The notes under the pieces are model-generated. The model made no database searches, was not told the origin of the DNA, and was given only the letters and a program-made list of their open reading frames with translations. A stretch of DNA of 64,000 bases from Sphingomonas sp. TZW2008 (lineage in GTDB: Bacteria; Pseudomonadota; Alphaproteobacteria; Sphingomonadales; Sphingomonadaceae): NCBI RefSeq assembly GCF_002117915.1, contig NZ_BDJB01000008.1:62001-126000 (forward strand). Direction: 5' to 3'. This document shows, one piece after another, positions 8,436 through 17,127 of this stretch; within the stretch, counting starts at the first letter, position 1, and every line of letters begins with the position of its first letter. Made by a program: the position numbers and the translations under genes.

Positions 8436-9439
8436 AAGCCATCACCCTCGCCGCCCCCGGCGGCCTCGACAAGCTCACCCTCTCCGACCTGCCCGATCCC
8501 GGCCAGCCCAGGCGTGGAGAAGTCCGCGTAGCGCTCCACGCCAGCTCTCTAAATTTCCACGATTATCTCGTCTGCGCAGGGATGTCGCAGACTGCTGACG
8601 GCCGCATTCCGCTCGCCGACGGTGCGGGCATCGTCGAAGCCGTCGGAGAGGGCGTGAGAGACTTCACCGTGGGCGACGCGGTCGTTTCCTGCTTCTTCCC
8701 GGAGTGGCAGAGCGGCCCGCCGCTCGTTGGCGACTTTCGCGGTGTTCCCGGCGATGGGATTGACGGTTTCGCGCGCGAACACGCCGTCCTTCCCGCCACT
8801 GCCTTCACCAAGGCGCCGGCGGGCTGGAGCCACGCGGAAGCCGCGACAATCACCACTGCCGGCCTTACCGCGTGGCGCGCGCTGGTGGTCGATGGCGGGC
8901 TCAAGGCGGGCGACACGGTGCTCGTCCTCGGCACCGGCGGGGTGTCGATCTACGCGCTCCAGATCGCCCGCGCGATGGGCTGCGAGGTCATCGTCACGTC
9001 GTCCTCCGACGAGAAGCTCGCACGGGCCAAGGCGCTCGGCGCGACACATACGGTGAACTACAAGAAGCAGCCGAAGTGGGGCCGCACCGTCCACGATCTT
9101 ACCGGCGGACGGGGCGTCGACATCGTCGTCGAGGTCGGTGGGCCGGGTACGCTCGCGCAGTCGATCGAGGCGGTCCGCATCGGCGGCCATATCGCACTGA
9201 TCGGCGTTCTCACCGGCGCGGCGGGCGAGGTACCGACTGCTGCGCTGATGGTGAAACAGGCGCGATTGCAGGGACTTGTCGTCGGCAGCCGAGACGAACA
9301 GGAAGATTTCGTTCGCGCCCTCGAGGCAGCAGCGATTCACCCTATCATCGATCGTACCTTCGCGCTTGCCGATCTTGCCGAGGCGTTCCGCTATCTGGAA
9401 GGCGCGGGGCACTTCGGGAAGATCGCCGTTACCTGGTAG
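8432..9439 (+). CDS. NAD(P)-dependent alcohol dehydrogenase/quinone reductase, MDR superfamily
   Basis: 335 residues with a GTG start overlapping the cyclophilin stop (GTGA). A GroES-like N-terminal domain (ASSLNFHDYLVCAG, ADGAGIVEAVGEGV) precedes a Rossmann domain with the dinucleotide loop LVLGTGGVSIYALQIA (about residues 166-181) and the C-terminal FRYLEGAGHFGKIAV. The structural-zinc cysteine cluster of classical alcohol dehydrogenases is absent, and the catalytic-zinc cysteine position reads N (LNFHD), so it is better described as a zinc-less NADPH:quinone/enone reductase type. Substrate unknown. Confidence 0.87.
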   Translation: MKAITLAAPGGLDKLTLSDLPDPGQPRRGEVRVALHASSLNFHDYLVCAGMSQTADGRIPLADGAGIVEAVGEGVRDFTVGDAVVSCFFPEWQSGPPLVGDFRGVPGDGIDGFAREHAVLPATAFTKAPAGWSHAEAATITTAGLTAWRALVVDGGLKAGDTVLVLGTGGVSIYALQIARAMGCEVIVTSSSDEKLARAKALGATHTVNYKKQPKWGRTVHDLTGGRGVDIVVEVGGPGTLAQSIEAVRIGGHIALIGVLTGAAGEVPTAALMVKQARLQGLVVGSRDEQEDFVRALEAAAIHPIIDRTFALADLAEAFRYLEGAGHFGKIAVTW

Positions 9440-9500
9440 CGGCAGGTTTGCACCCGGCAGTGACGCGGCTTAGGGTAGCGGCTCAGCGAAAGGATAGCGC

Positions 9501-10730
9501 ATGAACGCCCCCCTCACCCGCATCGACTGGAGCGCTGCCGGCGCAGCGGAGCTAGCCGACGCCGTCGCCCTGCGCCGCGCGATCCACGCCGAGCCCGAGA
9601 TCGGCAACGACTGCCCGAAGACGTCGGCGAAACTGAAGGCGGCGCTCGCGGGGTTGCCGCTCGAAATCCACGACAGCACCTCAACGACGGGCTTCGTCGC
9701 AATCCTGCGCGGCGGACGCGCCGGAGCATCGGGCAGCAACATGCGCACGGTGCTGCTGCGCGGTGACATGGATGCGCTGCCGATGACCGAGGAAACCGGG
9801 CTCGATTTCGCGTCCACCATCCCCGGCGCGATGCACGCCTGCGGGCATGACGCGCATTCGGCGATGCTCGCCGGCGCCGCCCGTGCACTGTGCGCACGTA
9901 AAGACCAGCTACCTGGTACGGTCGTCTTCATGTTCCAGCCGGGGGAGGAGGGCCATCACGGCGCACGGCACATGATCGAGGACGGCTTGCTCGACATCGC
10001 CCGTCCCGAAGCGGCCTTCGCGTTGCACATCTCGCCCAACGCGCCCGCTGGTGTCTTCGTTGGCCGCGAAGGACCGCTGCTCGCCTCCACCGACACGCTA
10101 CACGCGACGATCCGCGGCAAGGGCGGCCACGCCGCGATGCCGCATGACGCGATCGATCCCGTGCCGGTCGCGTGCGAGATCGTCGGCTCATTGCAGAGCT
10201 ACGTCGCACGCCGTGTTCCGGTCGCCGATCCTGCCGTGCTCACGATTACCCAGATCCACGCCGGGAGCAGCCACAACATCATCCCCGACGATGTGACCTT
10301 GATGGGCACCCTTCGCACCTTGTCTGAACATACGCGGGAAAGTGCGCGGGCAGCCTTTGGCGAGATCGCGCGCGGCATCGCTGCCGCTCACGGCTGTACG
10401 GCGGACGTGTCGATCGACGCGGGCTACCCCGTCACCTTCTGCGATCCGCGCGCCACCGCCATGATGCGCGACGTGGCGAGCACGCTCTCGGGCGAGCGCG
10501 GCTGGTCGCAGATGCCGGCCCCGATGATGGGCGGCGAGGATTTCTCTTACGTCCTTCGCGACATCCCTGGGGCGATGGCATTCGTCGGTATGGCGGCCGC
10601 TGGCTCCGATCCGCGGACCAACCCGCCGTTGCACAATACGCGCATGACGATCGACGAAGACGTCATGGCGACGGGCATCGCCATGCACTGCACGCTCGCT
10701 GAGCGTTTCCTCGAACGCGGCTTCGACTAG
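9501..10730 (+). CDS. M20-family amidohydrolase (hippurate hydrolase / N-acyl-amino-acid deacylase type)
   Basis: 409 residues, the normal size. The family hydrolyses N-acyl or indole-acetyl amino acid amides with a di-metal centre. Visible metal-site motifs are RGDMDALPMTEETG, MHACGHDAHSAML (conserved Cys-Gly-His-Asp), FMFQPGEEGHHGARHMIEDG with the catalytic glutamate pair, and GGEDFSYVL near the C-terminus. The dimerisation domain (about residues 190-310) contains GKGGHAAMPHDAIDPV. The ATG follows AAGGATAGCGC. It stands alone and converges with glmS. The exact substrate is unknown; peptidoglycan or N-acetyl-diaminopimelate deacylation are alternatives. Confidence 0.92.
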   Translation: MNAPLTRIDWSAAGAAELADAVALRRAIHAEPEIGNDCPKTSAKLKAALAGLPLEIHDSTSTTGFVAILRGGRAGASGSNMRTVLLRGDMDALPMTEETGLDFASTIPGAMHACGHDAHSAMLAGAARALCARKDQLPGTVVFMFQPGEEGHHGARHMIEDGLLDIARPEAAFALHISPNAPAGVFVGREGPLLASTDTLHATIRGKGGHAAMPHDAIDPVPVACEIVGSLQSYVARRVPVADPAVLTITQIHAGSSHNIIPDDVTLMGTLRTLSEHTRESARAAFGEIARGIAAAHGCTADVSIDAGYPVTFCDPRATAMMRDVASTLSGERGWSQMPAPMMGGEDFSYVLRDIPGAMAFVGMAAAGSDPRTNPPLHNTRMTIDEDVMATGIAMHCTLAERFLERGFD

Positions 10731-10732
10731 AA

Positions 10733-10765
10733 ACCGGCGCCCCCCTTTTCGGGGAGACGCTCGGT
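10733..10765. terminator. Hairpin between convergent M20 gene and glmS
   Basis: ACCG, GCG and CCCC pair with GGGG, CGC and CGGT around a TTTTC-containing loop, with small bulges. It lies exactly in the 36-base gap between two convergent genes, so it may stop transcripts from both sides. There is no clean T-run on either side. Confidence 0.42.
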
Positions 10766-10766
10766 G

Positions 10767-12584
10767 TCACTCGACGGTGACCGACTTCGCCAGATTGCGC
10801 GGCTGATCGACGTCGGTACCTTTCGCCACGGCGACGTGATAGGCGAGAAGCTGCACCGGTACGGCATAGACCAGCGGCGCGATCAGTGGGTGCACCTTGG
10901 GCATCTCGATCGTGGCGATGGTGTTCTCGCCCGCCTGCGCGATACCCTCGGCGTCGGAGATCAGCACCACTTGCGCGCCGCGCGCCTGCGCTTCCTGCAT
11001 GTTGCTCACCGTCTTGTCGAACAGCGGCCCCGACGGCGCGATCACGATAAGCGGCACCTGATCGTCGATCAGCGCGATCGGGCCGTGCTTCATCTCACCC
11101 GACGCGTAACCTTCGGCGTGGATGTAGCTAATTTCCTTGAGTTTCAGCGCGCCTTCCAGCGCCAGCGGAAACTCGGGGCCACGGCCAAGGTAGAGCACGT
11201 CGCGCGCCGCTGCGATCTTGGGCGCCATCTGCTCGATGTCCTGATCGTGCGACAGCGCGAGGCTCATCGCTTCCGGCACCTGCTGAAGATGCTCGACGAC
11301 GTCGGCCTCGTTGGCGAGCCGGCCCTTGGCGCGCGCCAGATTGGTCGCCAGCGCCGCCATCACCGCCAACTGGCAGGTGAAGGCCTTGGTCGATGCAACG
11401 CCGATCTCAGGCCCGGCGTGCGTCGGCAGCAGCAGGTCAACCTCGCGCGCCATCGAACTGGTCGGCACGTTGATGATCCCGCCCGTGGTAACGCCGCCCG
11501 CCTTCATATGGCGGAGCGCAGCCAGCGTATCGGCGGTCTCGCCCGACTGCGAGATCACCAGCCCCAGGGTATTGGGCAGCAGCACCGGATCGCGGTAGCG
11601 ATACTCGCTCGCGACATCGACCTCGACAGGGATGCGCGCGAGCTGCTCGATCCAGTACTTCCCGATCATCCCGACGTAACTGGCGGTCCCGCAGGCGACG
11701 ATGACCACGCGCTCGACGGTGGAAAGGTCGAACTCCATGTCGGGCAGCGCGACCTTCGCCTCAAGCGGCCGAAGGTACGAGCGCAGCGTCTGCGCGACGA
11801 CGACGGGCTGCTCGTAGATCTCCTTCTGCATGAAGTGGCGATGATTGCCCTTGTCGATCATCTGCCCCGAGGCGCCGGAGTTGACGATCGGCCGCTCGAC
11901 ACGCTGATTGTCGCGATCGTAAATCTCGACGGCATCGCGCGTGATGGCGACCCAATCGCCTTCCTCAAGATACGCGATCCGCTGCGTCAACGGCGCGAGC
12001 GCGAGCGCGTCCGACCCGAGGAAGTTCTCGCCCTCGCCAAATCCCACGGTCAGCGGCGCACCGAGCCGCGCGCCGAGCAGCAGATCGGGATGCGTACGAA
12101 CCATCACGCCGAGCGCGAATGCGCCGTGGAGGCGCGGCAGCACAGCGGCGAGAGCAGCGCGCGGTTCGGCCCCGCCTTCCACCTCGCGCGCGATCAGGTG
12201 CGCCACCACTTCGGTATCGGTCTGGCTGCGAAACTCGCGGCCCTCGGCGATCAGCTCGTCGCGCAGCGGCTTGAAGTTCTCGATGATGCCGTTGTGCACG
12301 ATCACGACGTCGCCAACGATATGCGGATGCGCGTTGTCGACCGTTGGCGCGCCGTGCGTCGCCCAGCGCGTATGCGCGATCCCGCTGTCGCCCGGCAGCG
12401 GATCCTCGGCGAGCCGCTGCGCCAAGTTCTTCAACTTGCCCGGCGCGCGGCGCCGATCGAACGCGCCATCGTTGATGGTACAGATCCCGGCGGAATCATA
12501 GCCGCGATATTCCAGCCGCTTGAGTCCGTCGAGCAGCCGATCGGCAACCGGCCCCTGCCCCAGTACGCCAACGATCCCACACAT
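10767..12584 (-). CDS. glmS: Glutamine--fructose-6-phosphate aminotransferase (isomerizing)
   Basis: 605 residues. GlmS makes glucosamine-6-phosphate from fructose-6-phosphate and glutamine, the first step to UDP-GlcNAc for peptidoglycan and lipopolysaccharide. The N-terminus is MCGIVGVLGQGPV, with Cys2 the glutamine-hydrolysing nucleophile after Met removal. The glutaminase domain contains HTRWATHG and HNGIIENF, followed by two SIS sugar-phosphate domains (ISQSGETADTLAALRH and LGRGPEFPLALEGALKLKEISYIHAEGY), and the C-terminus is AKSVTVE. Its ATG directly abuts the glmU stop with no gap, so glmU-glmS is one operon. I saw no glmS ribozyme, as expected outside Firmicutes. Confidence 0.99.
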   Translation of the reverse strand: MCGIVGVLGQGPVADRLLDGLKRLEYRGYDSAGICTINDGAFDRRRAPGKLKNLAQRLAEDPLPGDSGIAHTRWATHGAPTVDNAHPHIVGDVVIVHNGIIENFKPLRDELIAEGREFRSQTDTEVVAHLIAREVEGGAEPRAALAAVLPRLHGAFALGVMVRTHPDLLLGARLGAPLTVGFGEGENFLGSDALALAPLTQRIAYLEEGDWVAITRDAVEIYDRDNQRVERPIVNSGASGQMIDKGNHRHFMQKEIYEQPVVVAQTLRSYLRPLEAKVALPDMEFDLSTVERVVIVACGTASYVGMIGKYWIEQLARIPVEVDVASEYRYRDPVLLPNTLGLVISQSGETADTLAALRHMKAGGVTTGGIINVPTSSMAREVDLLLPTHAGPEIGVASTKAFTCQLAVMAALATNLARAKGRLANEADVVEHLQQVPEAMSLALSHDQDIEQMAPKIAAARDVLYLGRGPEFPLALEGALKLKEISYIHAEGYASGEMKHGPIALIDDQVPLIVIAPSGPLFDKTVSNMQEAQARGAQVVLISDAEGIAQAGENTIATIEMPKVHPLIAPLVYAVPVQLLAYHVAVAKGTDVDQPRNLAKSVTVE

Positions 12585-13937
12585 TTAGCGAGCTTCCTTT
12601 CGCGTGCGCATCGCTTCGCGAAAGCGCGATGCCCAATTCTTCTTCGTCGTCTGCGGCGGCCGGACGAGCGCCAGTGCATCCGGCTCGACATCGCCGGTGA
12701 TCGTCGATCCGGCGGCGACGATCGCGCCGTCGCCGATCGTCACGGGCGCGACCAGCGCGGAGTTCGAGCCGATGAAGGCGCCCGCCCCGATGACCGTCCG
12801 GTACTTGAGGAATCCGTCGTAATTGCAGGTGATCGTGCCAGCACCGATGTTCGCCCCGGCGCCGATCTCAGCATCGCCGAGATACGTCAGGTGATTGGCC
12901 TTCGCGCCCGCGCCCAGCACCGATTTCTTCATTTCGACGAAGTTGCCGACGCGTGCGCCACGCTCCATCACTGCACCGGGCCGCAGCCGCGCGAACGGGC
13001 CGACCGAAGCGCCTGCGCCGACACGCGCGCCTTCCAGATGGCTGAACGCATGGATCGTCGCGCCGTCGTCCACGGCGACGCCCGGTCCGAAGACGACATT
13101 CGGCTCGATCACGACGTCGCGGCCGATCGTGGTGTCGTGGCTGAACCAGACGGTGTCCGGTGCGATCAGGCTAACGCCGTCAGCCATCGCGGCGGTGCGT
13201 CGGCGCTTCTGCCACTCGCCCTCGACCGCCGCGAGTTCACCACGGCTGTTAACTCCAGCTACCTCGTCCGCCGCCGTCTCAATCACCGCCGACGCGTTTC
13301 CGTCCGCGCCCGCGAGCATGACGATATCGGGAAGGTAATATTCACCCGCGGCATTGGCGTTGCCGATCCGCGCGAGCAGCGCGAACAGCTGCTCGCCGCG
13401 CACCGCCATCAGGCCGGAGTTGCACAGCGTTTCCGCGCGCTCCTCGTCAGTCGCGTCCTTGAACTCGACCATGCGGTCGATCCGCCCGTCACCCTCCGCG
13501 ATCACGCGGCCATAGGCCCCGGCTTCGGCAGGGCGGAAGCCGAGCACCACCGCCGCCGGCGCGTCCGCCGCGTGCAACCGGTCGATCATCCGCCGCATCG
13601 TCGCCGCCGTCACCAACGGTACGTCGCCGTAGAGAATCAGCACATCGCCGATGAACCCCTCGAGCGCCGCCTCCGCCTGTCGCACCGCATGGCCGGTGCC
13701 GAGCTGCTCGGCTTGGTGCGCGACATGTACGCCGAGCGCCGCGACGGCGCGCTCCACCTGCTCTCGGCCGGCGCCGACCACCACCACGGTCCGCTCCGGC
13801 TCGAGTGCAGCGACGCTGTCGAGCAGATGCAGCAGCATCGGCCGGCCGGCGAGCGGATGCAGCACCTTGTGCAGGTCGGATTTCATGCGCGTGCCCTTGC
13901 CCGCGGCAAGGACGATGGCAGCAAGCGGGCGGTTCAT
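12585..13937 (-). CDS. glmU: Bifunctional N-acetylglucosamine-1-phosphate uridyltransferase / glucosamine-1-phosphate acetyltransferase
   Basis: 450 residues. The N-terminal Rossmann-like uridylyltransferase carries the G-x-G-T-R-M motif (AAGKGTRMKS) and ILYGDVPLV. The C-terminal left-handed beta-helix acetyltransferase carries repeated hexapeptides (IGRDVVIEPNVVFGPG, GAGTITCNYDGFLKY). GlmU makes UDP-GlcNAc from glucosamine-1-phosphate, acetyl-CoA and UTP. The ATG at 13937 gives MNRPLAAIVLAAGKGTRM; the open frame continues upstream to 14000 but that would overlap the divergent phosphatase start. It is the first gene of the glmU-glmS operon. Confidence 0.98.
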   Translation of the reverse strand: MNRPLAAIVLAAGKGTRMKSDLHKVLHPLAGRPMLLHLLDSVAALEPERTVVVVGAGREQVERAVAALGVHVAHQAEQLGTGHAVRQAEAALEGFIGDVLILYGDVPLVTAATMRRMIDRLHAADAPAAVVLGFRPAEAGAYGRVIAEGDGRIDRMVEFKDATDEERAETLCNSGLMAVRGEQLFALLARIGNANAAGEYYLPDIVMLAGADGNASAVIETAADEVAGVNSRGELAAVEGEWQKRRRTAAMADGVSLIAPDTVWFSHDTTIGRDVVIEPNVVFGPGVAVDDGATIHAFSHLEGARVGAGASVGPFARLRPGAVMERGARVGNFVEMKKSVLGAGAKANHLTYLGDAEIGAGANIGAGTITCNYDGFLKYRTVIGAGAFIGSNSALVAPVTIGDGAIVAAGSTITGDVEPDALALVRPPQTTKKNWASRFREAMRTRKEAR

Positions 13938-13999
13938 CCGCGCGCCTGTGCCACCAGATGCTTGCCATTTCCATAGCTTGTCGGCACCGCTTCCGCGCA

Positions 14000-14671
14000 A
14001 TGGACCGCATACCCTTTGACATCGTCGGCTTCGACCTCGACGGCACGCTTCTCGACACCAGCGGCGATCTTGCTGCCGCGGTCAATCACGCGCTGGCGCA
14101 GGACGGCCGCCCGCCGCTATCAGTCGCCGCGATCAAGCCGATGATCGGTGGCGGGGCGCGGCACATGCTGGCGCAAGGGCTGGCAGCGACGGGGGGCGGC
14201 GACGACGCGCTGCTCGATCGGTTGCACCGCATCCTGCTCGATCATTACCAGGCGAACATCTGCGTGCTCACCGCGCCCTATCCCGGCGCAGTCGCCGCGC
14301 TTGACGCTATCGCGGCGCGCGGCGCGAAGGTAGCAGTCGTGACCAACAAGCTGGAAGGCTTCGCGCTGGAGGTCCTGCGCGGCGTCGGTCTCATCGATCG
14401 CCTCGCGTGCGTCATCGGCGGCGACACCATGGGTCCGGGGAACGCCAAGCCATCGCCTATCCCTATTAAAGCGATGATCGAGCGGTCGGGCGGTGGGCAA
14501 GCGGTGTTCATCGGCGATTCGATCTACGACATATCGGCGGCGCATGCCGCCGGCGTTCCCGCCATCGCCTGCCGCTTCGGCTTCCTGATGCAGCCCGTCG
14601 AGGAGCTCGGTGCGGAGGCGATCATCGACCACTTCGACGATCTGGTGCCGACGCTCGAGCGATTGGCATGA
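14000..14671 (+). CDS. gph: Phosphoglycolate phosphatase, HAD superfamily
   Basis: 223 residues. HAD motif I is FDLDGTLLDT near the N-terminus, motif II is VVTNK, motif III is the lysine in GNAKPSPIPIK, and motif IV is FIGDSIYDISAAHAAG. An alpha-helical cap follows motif I, as in Gph. The family dephosphorylates 2-phosphoglycolate, formed for example during repair of 3'-phosphoglycolate DNA ends. The ATG at 14000 is 62 bases from the divergent glmU start. The next gene starts at its stop codon (ATGA), so the two are co-translated. A related HAD activity on another small phosphoester cannot be ruled out. Confidence 0.88.
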   Translation: MDRIPFDIVGFDLDGTLLDTSGDLAAAVNHALAQDGRPPLSVAAIKPMIGGGARHMLAQGLAATGGGDDALLDRLHRILLDHYQANICVLTAPYPGAVAALDAIAARGAKVAVVTNKLEGFALEVLRGVGLIDRLACVIGGDTMGPGNAKPSPIPIKAMIERSGGGQAVFIGDSIYDISAAHAAGVPAIACRFGFLMQPVEELGAEAIIDHFDDLVPTLERLA

Positions 14672-15024
14672 GGGCGATGCATCGCGGAGGTTGGCAGCTG
14701 CTGCTGCTCGGCGCGACGCTTTTTGCCGTGACGATGGCGGTCCTCCCCCATCCACCGCACGTGCCGATCGACGGCGACAAATATCAACACATGCTGGCGT
14801 TCGGCACGCTGACGATCCTGGCCGTCATGGCCTATCCCGCCACCCCGCTGCTGCGGATCGGCGAGCGCCTGTCGTTCCTTGGCGCGATGATCGAAGTCGT
14901 CCAGTCGATACCGGCGCTTCACCGCGATTGCGACATCATGGACTGGGTCGCCGATACCGCGATCATCGCCGGTGTCCTGGTGGTCGTCGCGCTCAGCCGT
15001 CGGCGGCGCCGCGTCGCCACTTGA
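14668..15024 (+). CDS. VanZ-like small membrane protein
   Basis: 118 residues and about four hydrophobic segments (LLLLGATLFAVTMAVLPH, YQHMLAFGTLTILAVMAY, RLSFLGAMIEVVQSI, DTAIIAGVLVVVAL). The DKYQHMLAFGTLTIL and EVVQSIPALHRDCDIMDWVAD motifs match the VanZ-like family: a conserved His in helix two, and an acidic Asp-Trp motif before the last helix. Biochemical function is unknown. The start overlaps the phosphatase stop. Its 3' end overlaps the convergent nucleotidyltransferase gene by 32 bases, which is why its C-terminus is arginine-rich. Confidence 0.75.
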   Translation: MRAMHRGGWQLLLLGATLFAVTMAVLPHPPHVPIDGDKYQHMLAFGTLTILAVMAYPATPLLRIGERLSFLGAMIEVVQSIPALHRDCDIMDWVADTAIIAGVLVVVALSRRRRRVAT

Positions 15025-16018
15025 TCCACAGATGCCGTGCGAGCAGCGCCAGCGGCATGCGCATCCAGTGCGACCGGACGTAGAACGCCAGCCGCGTCGC
15101 CGGGCGCGTCCCCCTGCCCCAGCCGTCGCGGGCGAGCAGGCGGCGGATGAACAGCCGGTCGGTGGCTGTCGCACGTCGCCATGCCGCGGGCACCGGCGTA
15201 CGGAACAAGGCGTGGCTTAATCGCAGCGCGCGCGCGACGACGGCCTCCGCATCATGTTCCGCCGCGCGCGCCGCCAGCTTCAGCCAGAACGTCTCGTCGC
15301 CGTCGCGGAACTCGCGCAGCAGCCGGTCGATGTCCCACAGGTTGCGCAGGCCACCGCTGAGGTCTCCATCGGCAAGGAGATGGATCGCCGCGTGGATCAC
15401 CATATCCTCGGCCGAGAGCATGGCGAGACCGTTACCGAGCGGTACGGCCGCGGCGATCAGCTTATCGGCGTCCGGTGACAGCCGCGCGGTTGGCGGCAAA
15501 ATGGTATGATGCACGTCGATCATCCGGTCGCGCTCGGGATGGATCATCGGGGGCAATTCGTGCATCCAGCGTCGGTAATAGGCGTCGTCGTACGGATCGG
15601 GCTTGACCCACATCCATCCGCCGGTGAGCAACGCCTGCTCCGCGGCGTCCAGCGCTGGCCGCGGCACCAGAATGTCGAGATCGCCGATCGATCTCCCCTG
15701 CCCCGCGTCGAGACCAGCAGCGGCAAACGCCGTTCCCTTCAGCAGGATCAGCGGCGCGACGACACCCGCGAGCGCACGGCGCGCCATCTCCGCCTCCCAC
15801 AGCGCCTGTCGCCTGCCTTCGAGCGCGGTAGCGCGCGCGCCGTCGAGAACCGACAGGACGCTTGGCGGCAAATCCATACCCGCCAGTCGTATCGCGAGCG
15901 TGCCGATCAGTTGCTCGGCGCGCGCTGCTGCAAGGATCTCGGTCCATGCACCCGGCCCGACCGTCCCGGCTTGGGCGGGATCGACGAGGAGCGCGACGAG
16001 CCTCGCCGCCGCGATCAC
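14993..16018 (-). CDS. Nucleotidyltransferase-fold protein (NTP_transf_5 family), fourth gene of the HPr-rel-A cassette
   Basis: 341 residues from the GTG at 16018, which overlaps the kinase stop as GTGA; a GTG one codon upstream is the alternative. The core ILLKGTAFAAAGLDAGQG-RSIGDLDILV contains the K-G and D-x-D pattern of the polymerase-beta nucleotidyltransferase superfamily, with a later conserved acidic/His stretch (RMIDVHHTIL). This fits PF14907. Members are found in natural-product clusters, including some lasso-peptide clusters, and in HPr-rel-A loci. The transferred group and acceptor are unknown. Position as last gene of a tightly overlapping operon with an HprK-like kinase and a PqqD-like protein argues for a peptide or protein modification role. 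No lasso cyclase or transglutaminase-like protease is nearby. Confidence 0.82.
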   Translation of the reverse strand: MIAAARLVALLVDPAQAGTVGPGAWTEILAAARAEQLIGTLAIRLAGMDLPPSVLSVLDGARATALEGRRQALWEAEMARRALAGVVAPLILLKGTAFAAAGLDAGQGRSIGDLDILVPRPALDAAEQALLTGGWMWVKPDPYDDAYYRRWMHELPPMIHPERDRMIDVHHTILPPTARLSPDADKLIAAAVPLGNGLAMLSAEDMVIHAAIHLLADGDLSGGLRNLWDIDRLLREFRDGDETFWLKLAARAAEHDAEAVVARALRLSHALFRTPVPAAWRRATATDRLFIRRLLARDGWGRGTRPATRLAFYVRSHWMRMPLALLARHLWIKWRRGAADG

Positions 16019-16863
16019 CACAAATCCTCGATCATCGCCGCCGCCGATGCCGTATCGGGATAATCGATCGCCGCGCGCGTCACATCGCGCACCAAGCGCG
16101 TCAGCGCGTCGAACCCCCGTTCGCCGAGCCCCACGTAGTTGGTCGACGCCTGCGTCAGCCGAACGAACGCCTCGCCCGCTCCCACCGCGCGCGTTTCCGC
16201 CGCGCGGCCGAATTGTGGGAACAGCAGCAGCGTCGGCATCACTGCCTCGGTCATGCCCGCGAGAGCTTCCGGCTGCGGAATCAGATGTCGGATGTCACCC
16301 TTCGGCGTACCCGTCAGCAGCGGCCCGAACGTCGCATCGGGCAACGCCGCGCGCGCCACACCGATCGCCGCATTCTTCAAACTTACGGGTCGGGGAAAGG
16401 GATGCACAAGCCCAGTCGCGGGATCGATCAGCACGAACTCGTCGGCAAGCAGCCGCCAGCCGCGCAACTGCAGCAGCACGGCGAGCGTCGACTTTCCCGC
16501 GCCCGACTCGCCCGTCATGATCACGGCCCGCCCGTCGCGCGCGACCGCTGCGGCATGGAGCAGCAGGAACCGCCGCTGGCCCAGCGCCATTTGCAGGTTC
16601 ATCCCCATTTCAGCGGCAAGCAGACCATGTCGCAACGGCAGCGGCGCGGCGTCGGGTATCGCATAGTCGCCAGCGATCGTTACCGACGGTCGGACCCAGC
16701 GTCGCCACGGTCTTGAAGCTTCGAGCCTCACGGTGAAATCGGGCACACCGTTGAGGCGTGGGTAGTCGTGATAGAGCGCTTGCAACGCCGCAATCGGCGC
16801 GTGCCACTCGGACCCCACGCGAAAGCCGATCGGGCCGACGCGAACCGCGAAACGATGTCTCAT
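16015..16863 (-). CDS. HprK-related kinase A
   Basis: 282 residues. The product resembles the C-terminal kinase domain of HPr serine kinase/phosphorylase. It has a P-loop, MTGESGAGKSTLAVLLQL, near residue 117, followed by the downstream acidic site LLADEFVLID. The usual HprK N-terminal domain is replaced by a short unrelated region, and no HPr or PTS gene is visible nearby. NCBI/TIGRFAM naming calls such proteins HprK-related kinase A of the HPr-rel-A system. The ATG at 16863 overlaps the stop of the PqqD-like gene (ATGA). By analogy with HprK-like kinases that phosphorylate lasso precursor peptides, the substrate may be a small peptide or protein, but that is inference. Confidence 0.87.
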   Translation of the reverse strand: MRHRFAVRVGPIGFRVGSEWHAPIAALQALYHDYPRLNGVPDFTVRLEASRPWRRWVRPSVTIAGDYAIPDAAPLPLRHGLLAAEMGMNLQMALGQRRFLLLHAAAVARDGRAVIMTGESGAGKSTLAVLLQLRGWRLLADEFVLIDPATGLVHPFPRPVSLKNAAIGVARAALPDATFGPLLTGTPKGDIRHLIPQPEALAGMTEAVMPTLLLFPQFGRAAETRAVGAGEAFVRLTQASTNYVGLGERGFDALTRLVRDVTRAAIDYPDTASAAAMIEDLW

Positions 16864-17126
16864 GCCCGCTCGATCAATCCCGCGACGGCGAGCGCGTCGA
16901 GCGTTTCCAGAAGCGCGGCGCGGTCGCCCTCGACGATTTCGAACGTCTCTTCCACCGCCTCCAGCGTCAGCCACCGCCCGCCGAGCGCGTCGAGCAGGTC
17001 GAGCGTCGTCGGCGCGACGAGATGGGTGATCCCCGACGCGCGGTGGAACACCGCCGCCAGGTCGTCGAGCGCGACGATCGCCAATCCGTCCGCTGGCGGC
17101 GCGCGATAGCGCGTCGCGCCGTTCAT
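16860..17126 (-). CDS. PqqD-like protein of the HPr-rel-A system
   Basis: 88 residues. The fold is a short winged-helix PqqD domain: a beta-rich N-terminus (YRAPPADGLAIVALDDLAAVFHRASGITHLV), then LLDALGGRWLTLEAV and the last helix LLETLDALAVAGLIER. PqqD proteins and RiPP recognition elements bind precursor peptides and hand them to modifying enzymes. The gene begins one base after the stop of the Tat-signal protein and ends overlapping the kinase start, so it is translated in series with both. That layout makes the upstream protein a reasonable candidate for its binding partner. Confidence 0.82.
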   Translation of the reverse strand: MNGATRYRAPPADGLAIVALDDLAAVFHRASGITHLVAPTTLDLLDALGGRWLTLEAVEETFEIVEGDRAALLETLDALAVAGLIERA

Positions 17127-17127
17127 C

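Noticed and set aside
10584-10800. glmS ribozyme/riboswitch
   Set aside because: That element lies upstream of glmS in Firmicutes. Here glmS follows glmU directly with no leader.
10764-13976. A 1070-codon open frame on the plus strand across glmU and glmS
   Set aside because: It is antisense to two unmistakable genes, is rich in His, Arg and Asp as expected of a GC-driven shadow frame, and shows no domain.
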